Source: Symbiodinium natans (lineage: Eukaryota > Sar > Dinophyceae > Suessiales > Symbiodiniaceae). From it: DNA of 64,000 bases. The stretch spans positions 1 through 64,000 of the forward strand of contig CAJNDS010002800.1 in NCBI GenBank assembly GCA_905221605.1, in the 5' to 3' direction. Below, in pieces: positions 1 to 11,230 of the stretch. The position numbers and the translations under genes are program-made. Positions within the stretch are counted from its first letter, which is position 1. Each line of letters starts with the position of its first letter. Below the pieces are notes generated by a model. The model searched no databases and was not told where the DNA came from. It worked only from the letters and a program-made list of their open reading frames with translations.

Positions 1-1293
1 CCCCCCAGTGGCAACCTGAATGGCGCCTATATGAATAAGTAAAGGCCCACCACCGACCGCTTGCCACGCAGCGGTGCATTTTTATTGTCTTATGTCGGGA
101 GCGGTCCTCACGTCGGGCAAAATTTCGGCGAGCTTCAAAAGTGTGTCTTCTCATCAGAAATCGCACAGTTTTTGGCCTTCATTTTGAGGCCAGAAATGGG
201 TCCCAAAACTGGGTCTGCCTGATTCGAAACTCTTAGAGAAGATCCCATTTCGGGCTTCGCTTTGGGGCCCAAAAATAGGCCCCGAATGGGCCGTGAAACG
301 TGGCAAGTGTGCTTTCAATTTTGCGGAGACATGCAACGCATGCACCACATGTTGGGTCGGGCGCAAAGATGTCAGCGGTCGCTTAAGACTGTTGGCAATA
401 GCGTTATAACGGAACAAGTATTGCACATGACAAGCTGAATTGCAACTGCACCGACCGCTTGCCACGCAGCGGTGCATTTTTATTGTCTTGTGTCGGGAGC
501 GGTCCTCACGTCGGGCAAAATTTCGGCGAGCTTCAAAAGTGTGTCTTCTCATCAGAAATCGCACAGTTTTTGGCCTTCATTTTGAGGCCAGAAATTGGGT
601 CCCAAAACTGGGTCTGCCTGATTCGAAACTCTTAGAGAAGATCCCATTTCGGGCTTCGCTTTGGGACCCAAAAATAGGACCCCAGAATGGGCCGTGAAAC
701 GTGGCAAGTGTGCTTTCAATTTTGCGGAGACACGCAAAGCATGCACCACATGTTTGGGTCGGGCGCAAAGATTGTCAGCGGTCGCTTAAGACTGTTGGCA
801 ATAGCGTTATAACGGAACAAGTATTGCACATGACAAGCTGAATTGCAACTGTGGCAACCTGAATGGCGCCTATATGAATAAGTAAAGGCCCACCACCGAC
901 CGCTTGCCACGCAGCGGTGCATTTTTATTGTCTTATGTCGGGAGCGGTCCTCACGTCGGGCAAAATTTCGGCGAGCTTAAGTGTGTCTTCTCATCAGAAA
1001 TCGCACAGTTTTTGGCCTTCATTTTGAGGCCAGAAATTGGGTCCCAAAACTGGGTCTGCCTGATTCGAAACTCTTAGAGAAGATCCCATTTCGGGCTTCG
1101 CTTTGGGGCCCAAAAATAGGACCCCAGAATGGGCCGTGAAACGTGGCAAGTGTGCTTTCAATTTTGCGGAGACACGCAAAGCATGCACCACATGTTTGGG
1201 TCGGGCGCAAAGATTGTCAGCAGTCGCTTAAGACTGTTGGCAATAGCGTTATAACGGAACAAGTATTGCACATGACAAGCTGAATTGCAACTG
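1..1293. repeat. R1 satellite cluster I (three ~400 bp units)
   Basis: Units lie at 51-448, 449-851 and 894-1293. They are nearly identical and each starts CACCGACCGCTTGCC and ends near TTGCAACTG. A 42-base spacer (TGGCAACCTGAATGGCGCC...) precedes the first unit and separates the second from the third. The start of each unit forms a short hairpin (CACCG...CGGTG). The open frames on both strands are the same few peptides repeated from unit to unit and match no family I know, so I treat the block as non-coding. The window begins inside the array. Confidence 0.9.
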
Positions 1294-2518
1294 CGGGGGC
1301 ACTCAAACGTGTCCTACGCTTCTTGTGTCTTTCTGGGGTCGGATTTGGCTTCACTTGAGGCACATTCTCCAAACCTCCAGCAAAGGGCCTACCTTGTCCC
1401 AAATCAATAAGTGTTGTCGAAAATCCTCTTTCCCCAATGGCAATGTTGCAACACGTTGGTCATGTCAGACCGACCTTCGGCATCCAACATTGCCATTGGG
1501 GGCTCGGGGGGCACAGACAAGCGTCCTTTCCAGGCTCTTCAGGCTCCAAGTCCTTGCGATTTCAAGGTAGCTCTCAAGGTCGGGCTGCGCTGCTGACTGC
1601 GTTCTGCAGACCATGTGACACTGCAGCAACCTGCAGACCCTGCAGACCTGCAGCAAGCATGCGGACTCTGCAGCAAGCCTGCAGGCCCTGCAGCAGCCTG
1701 ATGCAGCAAGCCTGCAGACCCCTGCAGCAAGCCTACAGCTGCAGGGTCTGTAGGCTGTCGGCAAGCCTGCAGACCCTGCAGCAGCCTGCAGGACCTGCAG
1801 ACCCTGCCGCACGCCGCCCCTACAGACCCTACAGCAAGCCTGCAAAACCTGCTGCCTGCCTCTCCCCCAGCCCGCATGGCTTCCAGTCTTCAATTACTTG
1901 GGCATTTTCCTGCATTTACACAGAGTCCATTTCCCCTTGTAAACACAAAGGCTTGAAGGCCCCAGAGTCTGCAGGAAGCTTGAAAGCCCCTGACCTGTAG
2001 AACTGCAAATTAAAAACCAGGTGTCACACGCTCCGCGCTGTAGGAAAAGCTGGATTTTTCCGCCAGTCTAATTTCATGAAAACTAGTTCTACACGCTCCG
2101 CACTGTGGGAAAAGCTGGATTTCGCCTCGGGTGTAATTTCATCAAAACTGGTACTACACGCTCCGCGCTGGGGAAAAACCACAGTGTACTACATGAATGC
2201 ATAGTTTTTTCAAAACGTTAAGGTTCATGTAATGTTTCACTTGGAATCAAGGTACTACACGCTGTTTTCCCGCATTTTTTGAGTGTAGTACTCGTGTACA
2301 GGTCTGCTACACGCGCTTTCTCAAGGGTTATACGGTTGACCAGTCTTTCAAATACTCAAGTAAGGCCTCACAATCCCCTTCAAGGGCTCCAAAACCTCAT
2401 CAGGACCTCCCAGAGCCTTTTTTCCAACTTTGCGGGCTGCCCGTTGGAAAAATCGCTGAAAAACGTGGTATCGCGCGGGTCCACATTCAGGACCGACATA
2501 CGACGAGAAACATAGGAC
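1294..2518. repeat. R2 module, copy a (CTGCAG-rich)
   Basis: This is the longest of three copies; the others are at 6717-7663 and 10860-11230. It contains a 17 bp inverted repeat at 1432-1501 (CCCCAATGGCAATGTTG and its complement, loop about 36), a stretch at about 1605-1840 built almost entirely of CTGCAG-centred words, and three ~65 bp direct repeats beginning CTACACGCTCCGC between 2024 and 2180. Open frames through the CTGCAG stretch (Cys/Arg/Ala/Gln-rich on both strands) follow from the repeat and are not believable genes. Confidence 0.85.
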
Positions 2519-2619
2519 GCATCAGAGTACCCCAGTGGCAACCTGAATGGCGCCTATATGAATAAGTAAAGGCCCACCACCGACCGCTTGCCACGCAGCG
2601 GTGCATTTTTATTGTCTTA
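2519..2619. repeat. R1 spacer plus truncated R1 start
   Basis: Positions 2535-2619 repeat the 42-base R1 spacer and the first ~44 bases of R1, through ATTTTTATTGTCTTA. R3 then begins abruptly. This marks a recombination or insertion junction between module types. Confidence 0.75.
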
Positions 2620-5112
2620 CCTAGGGGGACTGCGCTGGACGTCTCAAAAAATGTGTCAGTTTGGGGTGCATAAAATGGGCACGATGTCAGGTGGGATTTG
2701 TGAGATTTCTTCAGGTCACTTGCAGTGAACACGGAGAGCAACTTTTGCGCAGCTTTGCAGTTCTCAAATGTGATTCAAGAAGCAAGATTACCCCCCACCC
2801 CATAGAATCTTAGCGTAGATGTTGCAGGATTGGTGCACGAGGGATGGTACACATGTAGCGGAGTCGTGTCTTCCCCGGTTTAAAAACCATTGTATGTTTA
2901 AAACGGGCTCACCTCGACTCCGCTGCCGTTCTAAGGGGAATTCCACTTTGGAAGGACTCCGCCGACTCCGCTTACATGAACTCCACCGACTCCGCCCACA
3001 CATGGAACTCGGATGCTTTTTTTTAGTGCTTACTGCTTGAACTCAGGTGTTTCTATCTTGGCACGCAGTGCGAAGATGGCAAAGAAGCTTCTGCGGCGCT
3101 GAACTTGGCGTTGGGACTTGTGTCAAGAATTGAGACGTCCGGTCCGGACCTCCCAGGTTGCCAGTTGGCTCAGGGAAGATTGCTGACGGCTGCAGAAATC
3201 GTGAGGGTTTTGCGCAATCAGCCGCCGGTCAGTGATGTAGCGCACCGAAACTTATGAGTTTAACTTCGCAGATGGTGTGTCCCAAAATCTCAACCTGCTG
3301 GGTCCGAAGACGGGGTCGTCAGGCGGCCTCCTGGAAGGCATTTGGGGCCCCATTTTTGGGGCCGCCTGAAGTCACTTTTCTTTTGCAGACGGCCAAAAGT
3401 GGGGCCGCCCAGATTCAGCTCTGGGTCAAAATTTAGCCCCAGAAGTGGGGCCCAGATTTCCCATATAGGCTAGATGACGGACGCTGAGTCCTCGTGTCGT
3501 TCCTACTTCCTCTCATTTACAATTGAGCGTTAGTCCGGCGTGACCGTCGGTTCACGTCTGGCGCGGCGTCGGCTGACGATTAACGGATCGACCGTGAACC
3601 TAGGGGGACTGCGCTGGACGTCTCAAAAAATGTGTCAGTTTGGGGTGCATAAAATGGGCACGATGTCAGGTGGGATTTGTGAGATTTCTTCAGGTCACTT
3701 GCAGTGAACACGGAGAGCAACTTTTGCGCAGCTTTGCAGTTCTCAAATGTGATTCAAGAAGCAAGATTACCCCCCACCCCATAGAATCTTAGCGTAGATG
3801 TTGCAGGATTGGTGCACGAGGGATGGTACACATGTAGCGGAGTCGTGTCTTCCCCGGTTGAAAAACCATTGTATGTTTAAAACGGGCTCACCTCGACTCC
3901 GCTGCCGTTCTAAGGGGAATTCCACTTTGGAAGGACTCCGCCGACTCCGCTTACATGAACTCCACCGACTCCGCCCACACATGGAACTCGGATGCTTTTT
4001 TTCAGTGCTTACTGCTTGAACTCAGGTGTTTCTATCTTGGCACGCAGTGCGAAGATGGCAAAGAAGCTTCTGCGGCGCTGAACTTGGCGTTGGAACTTGT
4101 GTCAAGAATTGAGACGTCCGGTCCGGACCTCCCAGGTTGCCAGTTGGCTCAGGGAAGATTGCTGACGGCTGCAGAAATCGTGAGGGTTTTGCGCAATCAG
4201 CCGCCGGTCAGTGATGTAGCGCGCCGAAACTTATGAGTTTAACTTCGCAGATGGTGTGTCCCAAAATCTCAACCTGCTGGGTCCGAAGACGGGGTCGTCA
4301 GGCGGCCTCCTGGAAGGCATTTGGGGCCCCATTTTTGGGGCCGCCTGAAGTCACTTTTCTTTTGCAGACGGCCCCCCCGGCCGCCCAGATTCAGCTCTGG
4401 GTCAAAATTTAGCCCCAGAAGTGGGGCCCAGATTTCCCATATAGGCTAGATGACGGACGCTGAGTCCTCGTGTCGTTCCTACTTCCTCTCATTTACAATT
4501 GAGCGTTAGTCCGGCGTGGCCGTCGGTTCACGTCTGGCGCGGCGTCGGCTGACGATTAACGGATCGACCGTGAACCTAGGGGGACTGCGCTGGACGTCTC
4601 AAAACATGTGTCAGTTTGGGGTGCATAAAATGGGCACGATGTCAGGTGGGATTTGTGAGATTTCTTCAGGTCACTTGCAGTGAACACGGAGAGCAACTTT
4701 TGCGCAGCTTTGCAGTTCTCAAATGTGATTCAAGAAGCAAGATTACCCCCCACCCCATAGAATCTTAGCGTAGATGTTGCAGGATTGGTGCACGAGGGAT
4801 GGTACACATGTAGCGGAGTCGTGTCTTCCCCGGTTTAAAAACCATTGTATGTTTAAAACGGGCTCACCTCGACTCCGCTGCCGTTCTAAGGGGAATTCCA
4901 CTTTGGAAGGACTCCGCCGACTCCGCTTACATGAACTCCACCGACTCCGCCCACACATGGAACTCGGATGCTTTTTTTCAGTGCTTACTGCTTGAACTCA
5001 GGTGTTTCTATCTTGGCACGCAGTGCGAAGATGGCAAAGAAGCTTCTGCGGCGCTGAACTTGGCGTTGGAACTTGTGTCAAGAATTGAGACGTCCGGTCC
5101 GGACCTCCCAGG
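2620..5112. repeat. R3 tandem array, ~977 bp unit, 2.55 copies
   Basis: Copies run 2620-3598, 3599-4574 and 4575-5112, the last truncated. Each begins CCTAGGGGGACTGCGC. They are almost identical: single-base differences plus a small difference at 4371-4379, where GGCCAAAAGTGGGG is replaced by a C-rich run. Each copy holds short frames of about 71-93 codons on both strands. The first 73-codon frame (starting at 2819, 3798, 4774) sits over a stretch rich in the word ACTCCG. I see no domain, and with so little divergence the intact frames are not evidence of selection. Confidence 0.9.
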
Positions 5113-6716
5113 TATGTCGGGAGCGGTCCTCACGTCGGGCAAAATTTCCGCGAGCTTCAAAAGTGTGTCTTCTCATCAGAAGTCGCACAGTTTTTGGCCT
5201 TCATTTTGAGGCCAGAAATGGGTCCCAAAACTGGGTCTGCCTGATTCGAAACTCTTAGAGAAGATCCCATTTCGGGCTTCGCTTTGGGGCCCAAAAATAG
5301 GCCCCGAATGGGCCGTGAAACGTGGCAAGTGTGCTTTCAATTTTGCGGAGACATGCAACGCATGCACCACATGTTGGGTCGGGCGCAAAGATGTCAGCGG
5401 TCGCTTAAGACTGTTGGCAATAGCGTTATAACGGAACAAGTATTGCACATGACAAGCTGAATTGCAACTGCACCGACCGCTTGCCACGCAGCGGTGCATT
5501 TTTATTGTCTTGTGTCGGGAGCGGTCCTCACGTCGGGCAAAATTTCGGCGAGCTTCAAAAGTGTGTCTTCTCATCAGAAATCGCACAGTTTTTGGCCTTC
5601 ATTTTGAGGCCAGAAATTGGGTCCCAAAACTGGGTCTGCCTGATTCGAAACTCTTAGAGAAGATCCCATTTCGGGCTTCGCTTTGGGACCCAAAAATAGG
5701 ACCCCAGAATGGGCCGTGAAACGTGGCAAGTGTGCTTTCAATTTTGCGGAGACACGCAAAGCATGCACCACATGTTTGGGTCGGGCGCAAAGATTGTCAG
5801 CGGTCGCTTAAGACTGTTGGCAATAGCGTTATAACGGAACAAGTATTGCACATGACAAGCTGAATTGCAACTGTGGCAACCTGAATGGCGCCTATATGAA
5901 TAAGTAAAGGCCCACCACCGACCGCTTGCCACGCAGCGGTGCATTTTTATTGTCTTATGTCGGGAGCGGTCCTCACGTCGGGCAAAATTTCGGCGAGCTT
6001 CAAAAGTGTGTCTTCTCATCAGAAATCGCACAGTTTTTGGCCTTCATTTTGAGGCCAGAAATGGGTCCCAAAACTGGGTCTGCCTGATTCGAAACTCTTA
6101 GAGAAGATCCCATTTCGGGCTTCGCTTTGGGGCCCAAAAATAGGCCCCGAATGGGCCGTGAAACGTGGCAAGTGTGCTTTCAATTTTGCGGAGACATGCA
6201 ACGCATGCACCACATGTTGGGTCGGGCGCAAAGATGTCAGCGGTCGCTTAAGACTGTTGGCAATAGCGTTATAACGGAACAAGTATTGCACATGACAAGC
6301 TGAATTGCAACTGCACCGACCGCTTGCCACGCAGCGGTGCATTTTTATTGTCTTGTGTCGGGAGCGGTCCTCACGTCGGGCAAAATTTCGGCGAGCTTCA
6401 AAAGTGTGTCTTCTCATCAGAAATCGCACAGTTTTTGGCCTTCATTTTGAGGCCAGAAATTGGGTCCCAAAACTGGTCTGCCTGATTCGAAACTCTTAGA
6501 GAAGATCCCATTTCGGGCTTCGCTTTGGGGCCCAAAAATAGGACCCCAGAATGGGCCGTGAAACGTGGCAAGTGTGCTTTCAATTTTGCGGAGACACGCA
6601 AAGCATGCACCACATGTTTGGGTCGGGCGCAAAGATTGTCAGCAGTCGCTTAAGACTGTTGGCAATAGCGTTATAACGGAACAAGTATTGCACATGACAA
6701 GCTGAATTGCAACTGC
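5113..6716. repeat. R1 satellite cluster II (four units)
   Basis: Units lie at 5113-5470 (5' truncated at the R3 junction), 5471-5873, 5916-6313 and 6314-6716. The 42-base spacer sits at 5874-5915. The order matches cluster I with one extra unit, showing copy-number change within a duplicated module. Confidence 0.9.
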
Positions 6717-7663
6717 GGGGGCACTCAAACGTGTCCTACGCTTCTTGTGTCTTTCTGGGGTCGGATTTGGCTTCACTTGAGGCACATTCTCCAAACCCCC
6801 AGCAAAGGGCCTACCTTGTCCCAAATCAATAAGTGTTGTCGAAAATCCCCTTTCCCCAATGGCAATGTTGCAACACGTTGGTCATGTCAGACCGACCTTC
6901 GGCATCCAACATTGCCATTGGGGGCTCGGAGGCACAGACAAGCATCCTTTTCCAGGCTCTTCAGGCTCCAAGTCCTTGCGATTTCAAGGTAGCTCTCAAG
7001 GTCGGGCTGTGCTGCTTACTGCGTTCTGCAGACCCTGCATGTAACACTGCACCTGCAGACCCTGCAGACCTGCAGCAAGCATGCGGACTCTGCAGCAAGC
7101 CTGCAGGACCTGCAGCAGCCTGACGCAGCAAGCCTGCAGACCCCTGCAGCACAGCAGCCTGCAGGCCAGCAGCGCCTGCGGGCAACCTGCAGACCCTGCC
7201 GCACGCCGCCCCTACAGACCCTACAGCAAGCCTGCAAAACCTGCTGCCTGCCTCTCCCCCAGCCCGCATGCACTGTGGAAAAGCTGGATCCTTGGGTGTA
7301 ATTTCATCAAAACTGGTTACTACACGCTCCGCGCTGGGAAAAAACCACAGTGTACCACATGAATGCATAGTTTTTTCAAAACTTTAAGGTTCATGTAATG
7401 TTTCTACTTGGAATCGAGGTACTACACGCTGTTTTCCCGCATTTTTTAAGTGTAGTACTTGTGTACAGGTCTGCTACACGGCTTTCTCAAGGGTTATACG
7501 ATTTACCAGTCTTTCAAATACTCAAGTAAGGCCTCACAATCCCCTTCAAGGGCTCTAAAACCTCATCAGGACCTCCCAGAGCCTTTTTTCCAACTTTTGC
7601 GGGCTGCCCGTTGGAAAAACCGCTGAAAACGTGGTATCGCGCAGACTACATCAGGACCGACAA
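6717..7663. repeat. R2 module, copy b
   Basis: This copy follows the same order as copy a: the GGGGGCACTCAAACGTG start, the 17 bp inverted repeat at 6854-6923, the CTGCAG block, and one remaining CTACACGCTCCGC repeat. The CTGCAG block is shorter and two of the three ~65 bp repeats are missing. Its right end is cut by the fold-back element. Confidence 0.85.
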
Positions 7664-7819
7664 ACTTGGGTTTTTTGCCTGACGGCAAAATGGGGATGCG
7701 AAGCACTCTCTGCTTGGCATCAAATCAGGGGGCCACATGGATTACATGGCCCCATTACCTACGACGGAGCTAAGTATGGCCGAAATTTCGGGCGCGGCAT
7801 GGTGTTCTAGGGCCATAGG

Positions 7820-7901
7820 GCATCATCATCATCATCATACCATCATCATCATCATCATATCAGATCATAGCATATCATATATCATCACATCGTGTCATTG
7901 T

Positions 7902-7950
<49 letters not shown>

Positions 7951-7965
7951 ATCATCGTCGTCATC
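7820..7965. repeat. CAT/ATC microsatellite (left arm)
   Basis: Interrupted CAT triplet runs lie between about 7820 and 7950. The mirror copy in the right arm is at about 9680-9835. Confidence 0.9.
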
Positions 7966-9679
7966 ATCATCCTGCCAGGTCCTGAGTCCTGAGCCCTGGC
8001 ATCTTGGCAGTCCGGCTTCCCGGCATTCCTGGTGCTGGCACGCGGTCCTGGCCTGGCATTGCCGCCGCATTGCCTGGCATTGGCATCAATCATAATCGCA
8101 TCATCGCATCGCATCATGAATCATTATGCATTGTGAAGTATGAATCATTCATTCAGTCATGACTCATGACATGAGATCATGATGAGCCACGAGTCATGAG
8201 TCATGAGTCATGAGATCATCATGAATCAGGAACCATGAATCAGTCACAGTCACAGCCACAGTCACGGCAGTCATGAGTCATTGCCGCCGCCGCAACCCAT
8301 CGGCCTCAAACACGGGTCATGAACAATGAAAAACTGCCTTGGTTTCCTTTCAGCTTTGTTCGCGTCGAATCCAGCCAATCAAACTCAGCCCATCTTCTTT
8401 TCTGCTGTTTGGCTTGACGTGCATTTTTTCCTGTTGCAGAAAAGGCTGAAACAAAACCACCAGCAATGAAACAGGGCTTGACACATGCAGGCCACACCAT
8501 ACTTGAGATGCAAATTGGAGATGCTTTTTTGCTACGTTTTTTAAAGAAAATTGTTTTTTAAAATTTCAAACCTGAAAAAACGTTTAAAACACAGAAAAAA
8601 CTGGTTAAGCATTTTCAAAGTCTGCAATATGAATCATAATTTTGGAATGCCTTGTTTAGAAACAAAATCGCTCTGAACAAACTTGCCTAAAAAACAAAAT
8701 CAAAAAACGTTAATTGATTTTTGTTCAATTTTTCCTTGTTTGAGAAACATTGTCAACGAAATGAACAAGATGATCCGGTTGGCTCAGTTTCAAAAAGTTA
8801 GCATTTCGTTGACAATGTTTCTCAAACAAGGAAAAAGAACAAAAATTAATTAACGTTTTTTTTTGATTTTGTTTTTCAGGCAAGTTTGTTCAGAGCGATT
8901 TTGTTTCTAAACAAGGCATTCCAAAATTATTTTTCATATTGCAGACTTTGAAATGCTTCGAAACCAGTTTTTTTTCTGTGTTTTAAACGTTTTTTTCATG
9001 TTTGAAATTTTAAAAACAATTTTGCTTTGAAAAACGTAGCAAAAAAGCATCTCCAATTTGCATCTCAAGTTTCACTATGGTGTGGCCTGCATGTGTCAAG
9101 CCAGGACAGCTGAAAAACACAGACCAAGTTCTTTGAAGTCCTGTTTCATTGCTGGTGGTTTTGTTTCAGCCTTTTCTGCAAACAGGAAAAAATGCACGTC
9201 AAGCCAAACAGCAGAAAAGAAAGATGGACTGAGTTTAAAGTCTTGGCTGGATTTGACGCGAACAAAGCTGAAAGGAAACCAAGGCATTTCATTGTTCATG
9301 ACCCGTGTTTGTGGCCGATGGGTTGGCGGCGGCCGCAATGACTCACGTGACTGCCGTGACTGTGGCTGTGACTGTGACTGATTCATGGTTCCTGATTCAT
9401 GATGATCTCATGACTCATGACTCATGACTCGTGGCTCATCATGATCTCATGTCATGAGTCATGACTGAATGAATGATTGATGACTGATGATTGATGATTC
9501 ATACTTCACAATGCATAATGATTCATGATGCGATGCGATGATGCGATTATGATTGATGCCAATGCCAGGCAATGCGGCGGCAATGCCAGGCCAGGACCGC
9601 GTGCCAGCACCAGGACCGCCGGGAAGCCGGACTGCCAAGATGCCAGGGCTGCCAGGGCTCAGGACTCAGGACCTGGCAG

Positions 9680-9694
9680 GATGATGATGACGAC

Positions 9695-9733
<39 letters not shown>

Positions 9734-9776
9734 ACAATGACACGATGTGATGATATATGATATGCTATGATCTGAT

Positions 9777-9809
<33 letters not shown>

Positions 9810-9835
9810 GTATGATGATGATGATGATGATGATG
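9680..9835. repeat. ATG/GAT microsatellite (right arm)
   Basis: Interrupted GAT triplet runs form the counterpart of the left-arm tract. Their length differs from the left arm, as expected for microsatellite slippage after the inverted duplication. Confidence 0.9.
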
Positions 9836-10080
9836 CTGCTGATGATCTTCTGCTGAGGATCTGCTGACGCTGCTGGGCAATATGAGACTCTTGATGAGAC
9901 TGCCGACAGGTTTGTTAATCTGGCCCTATGGCCCTAGAACACCATGCCGCGCCCGAAATTTCGGCCATACTTAGCTCCGTCGTAGGTAATGGGGCCATGT
10001 AATCCATGTGGCCCCCTGATTTGATGCCAAGCAGAGAGTGCTTCGCACCCCCATTTTGCCGTCAGGCAAAAAACCCAAGT

Positions 10081-10859
10081 CGGGAGCGGTCTTCACGTCG
10101 GGCAAAATTTCGGCAAGCTTCAAAAGTGTGTCTTCTCATCAGAAATCGCACAGTTTTTGGCCTTTATTTTTAGGCCAGAAATTGGGTCCCAAAACTGGGT
10201 CTGCCTGATTCGAAACTCTTAGAGAAGATCCCATTTCGAGCTTCGCTTTGGGGCCCAAAAACAGGATCCCAGAATGGGCTGTGAAACGTGGCAAGTGCTT
10301 TCAATTTTGCGGAGACACGCAAAGCATGCACCACATGTTTGGGTCGGGCGCAAAAGATTGTCAGCGGTCGCTTAAGACTGTTGGCAATAGCGTTATAACG
10401 GAACAAGTATTGCACATAACAAGCTGAAATTGCAACTGTGGCAACCTGAATGGCGCCTATATGAATAAGTAAAGGCCCACCACCGACCGCTTGCCACGCA
10501 GCGGTGCATTTTTATTGTCTTATGTCGGGAGCGGTCCTTACGTCGGGCAAAATTTTGGCGAGCTTCAAAAGTGTGTCTTCTCATCAGAAATCGCACAGTT
10601 TTTGACCAGAAATTGGATCAAAACTGGGTCTTCGAAACTCTTAGACAAGATCCCATTTTGGGCTTCGCTTTGAGGCCCAAAATAGAACCCCAGAATGGCC
10701 GTGAAACGTGGCAAGTGTGCTTTCAATTTTGCGGAGACACGCAAAGCATGCACCACATGTTTGGGTCGGGCGCAAAGATTGTCAGCGGTCGCTCAAAACT
10801 GTTGGCAATAGCGTTATAACGGAACAAGTATTGCACATGACAAGCTGAATTGCAACTGC
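10081..10859. repeat. R1 satellite cluster III (two units)
   Basis: Units lie at 10081-10438 and 10481-10859, with the 42-base spacer at 10439-10480. They are more divergent than clusters I and II, with several small deletions (for example around 10600-10640). Confidence 0.9.
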
Positions 10860-11230
10860 GGGGGCACTCAAACGTGTTCTACGCTTCTTGTGTCTTTCTG
10901 GGGTCGGATTTGGCTTCACTTGAGGCACATTCTCCAAACCCCCAGCAAAGGGCCCTTGTCCCAAATCAATAAGTGTTGTCGAAAATCCCCTTTTCCCAAT
11001 GGCAGCCATTGGGGGCTCGGAGCACAGACAAGCATCCGCTCCAAGTCCTTTCAAGGTAGCTCTCAAGGGTGGAACTGCGCTGCTTACTGCGTTCTGCAGA
11101 CCCTGCATGTAACACTGCAGCAACCTGCAGACCCTGCGACCTGCAGCAAGCATGCGGACTTTGCAGCAAGCCTGCAGGCCCTACAGCCTGATGCAGCAAG
11201 CCTACAGCTGCAGGGTCTGTAGGCTGTCAG
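10860..11230. repeat. R2 module, copy c (truncated)
   Basis: This copy starts like a and b but ends in the CTGCAG block near 11230. The internal hairpin is collapsed: at 10995-11014 the two inverted-repeat arms are joined directly, with the loop and inner stem missing. Confidence 0.85.

Larger units (their letters stand above)
7664..10080. mobile_element. Large fold-back (inverted-repeat) element
   Basis: The left arm 7664-8763 is the reverse complement of the right arm 8802-10080, around a 38-base unique loop at 8764-8801. The outer ends read ACTTGGGTTTTTTGCCTGACG and its complement. The arms share their central AT-rich 300 bases, a TCATGA-rich stretch and a CAT/ATG microsatellite. They differ in microsatellite length and in about 90 bases (9836-9924) present only in the right arm. 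His-, Ile- or Asp/Met-rich frames come from the microsatellites. I see no transposase. The element sits between an R2 module and an R1 unit and so interrupts the satellite array. It could be a fold-back transposon or the product of a large inverted duplication; I see no clear target-site duplication. Confidence 0.85.

Noticed and set aside
154-564. 136-codon minus-strand ORF repeated identically at 5176-5586 and 6019-6429
   Set aside because: It spans two adjacent R1 units and persists only because the units are nearly identical. Other units break it, and it has no domain.
1437-2000. 187-codon + ORF and 142/112-codon - ORFs over the R2 tract
   Set aside because: Cys/Arg/Pro-rich products of the CTGCAG repeat; frames are open on both strands and not preserved in copies b and c.
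7737-8117. His-, Ile- and Asp-rich ORFs
   Set aside because: They are translations of the CAT/ATC microsatellite in both strands and several frames.
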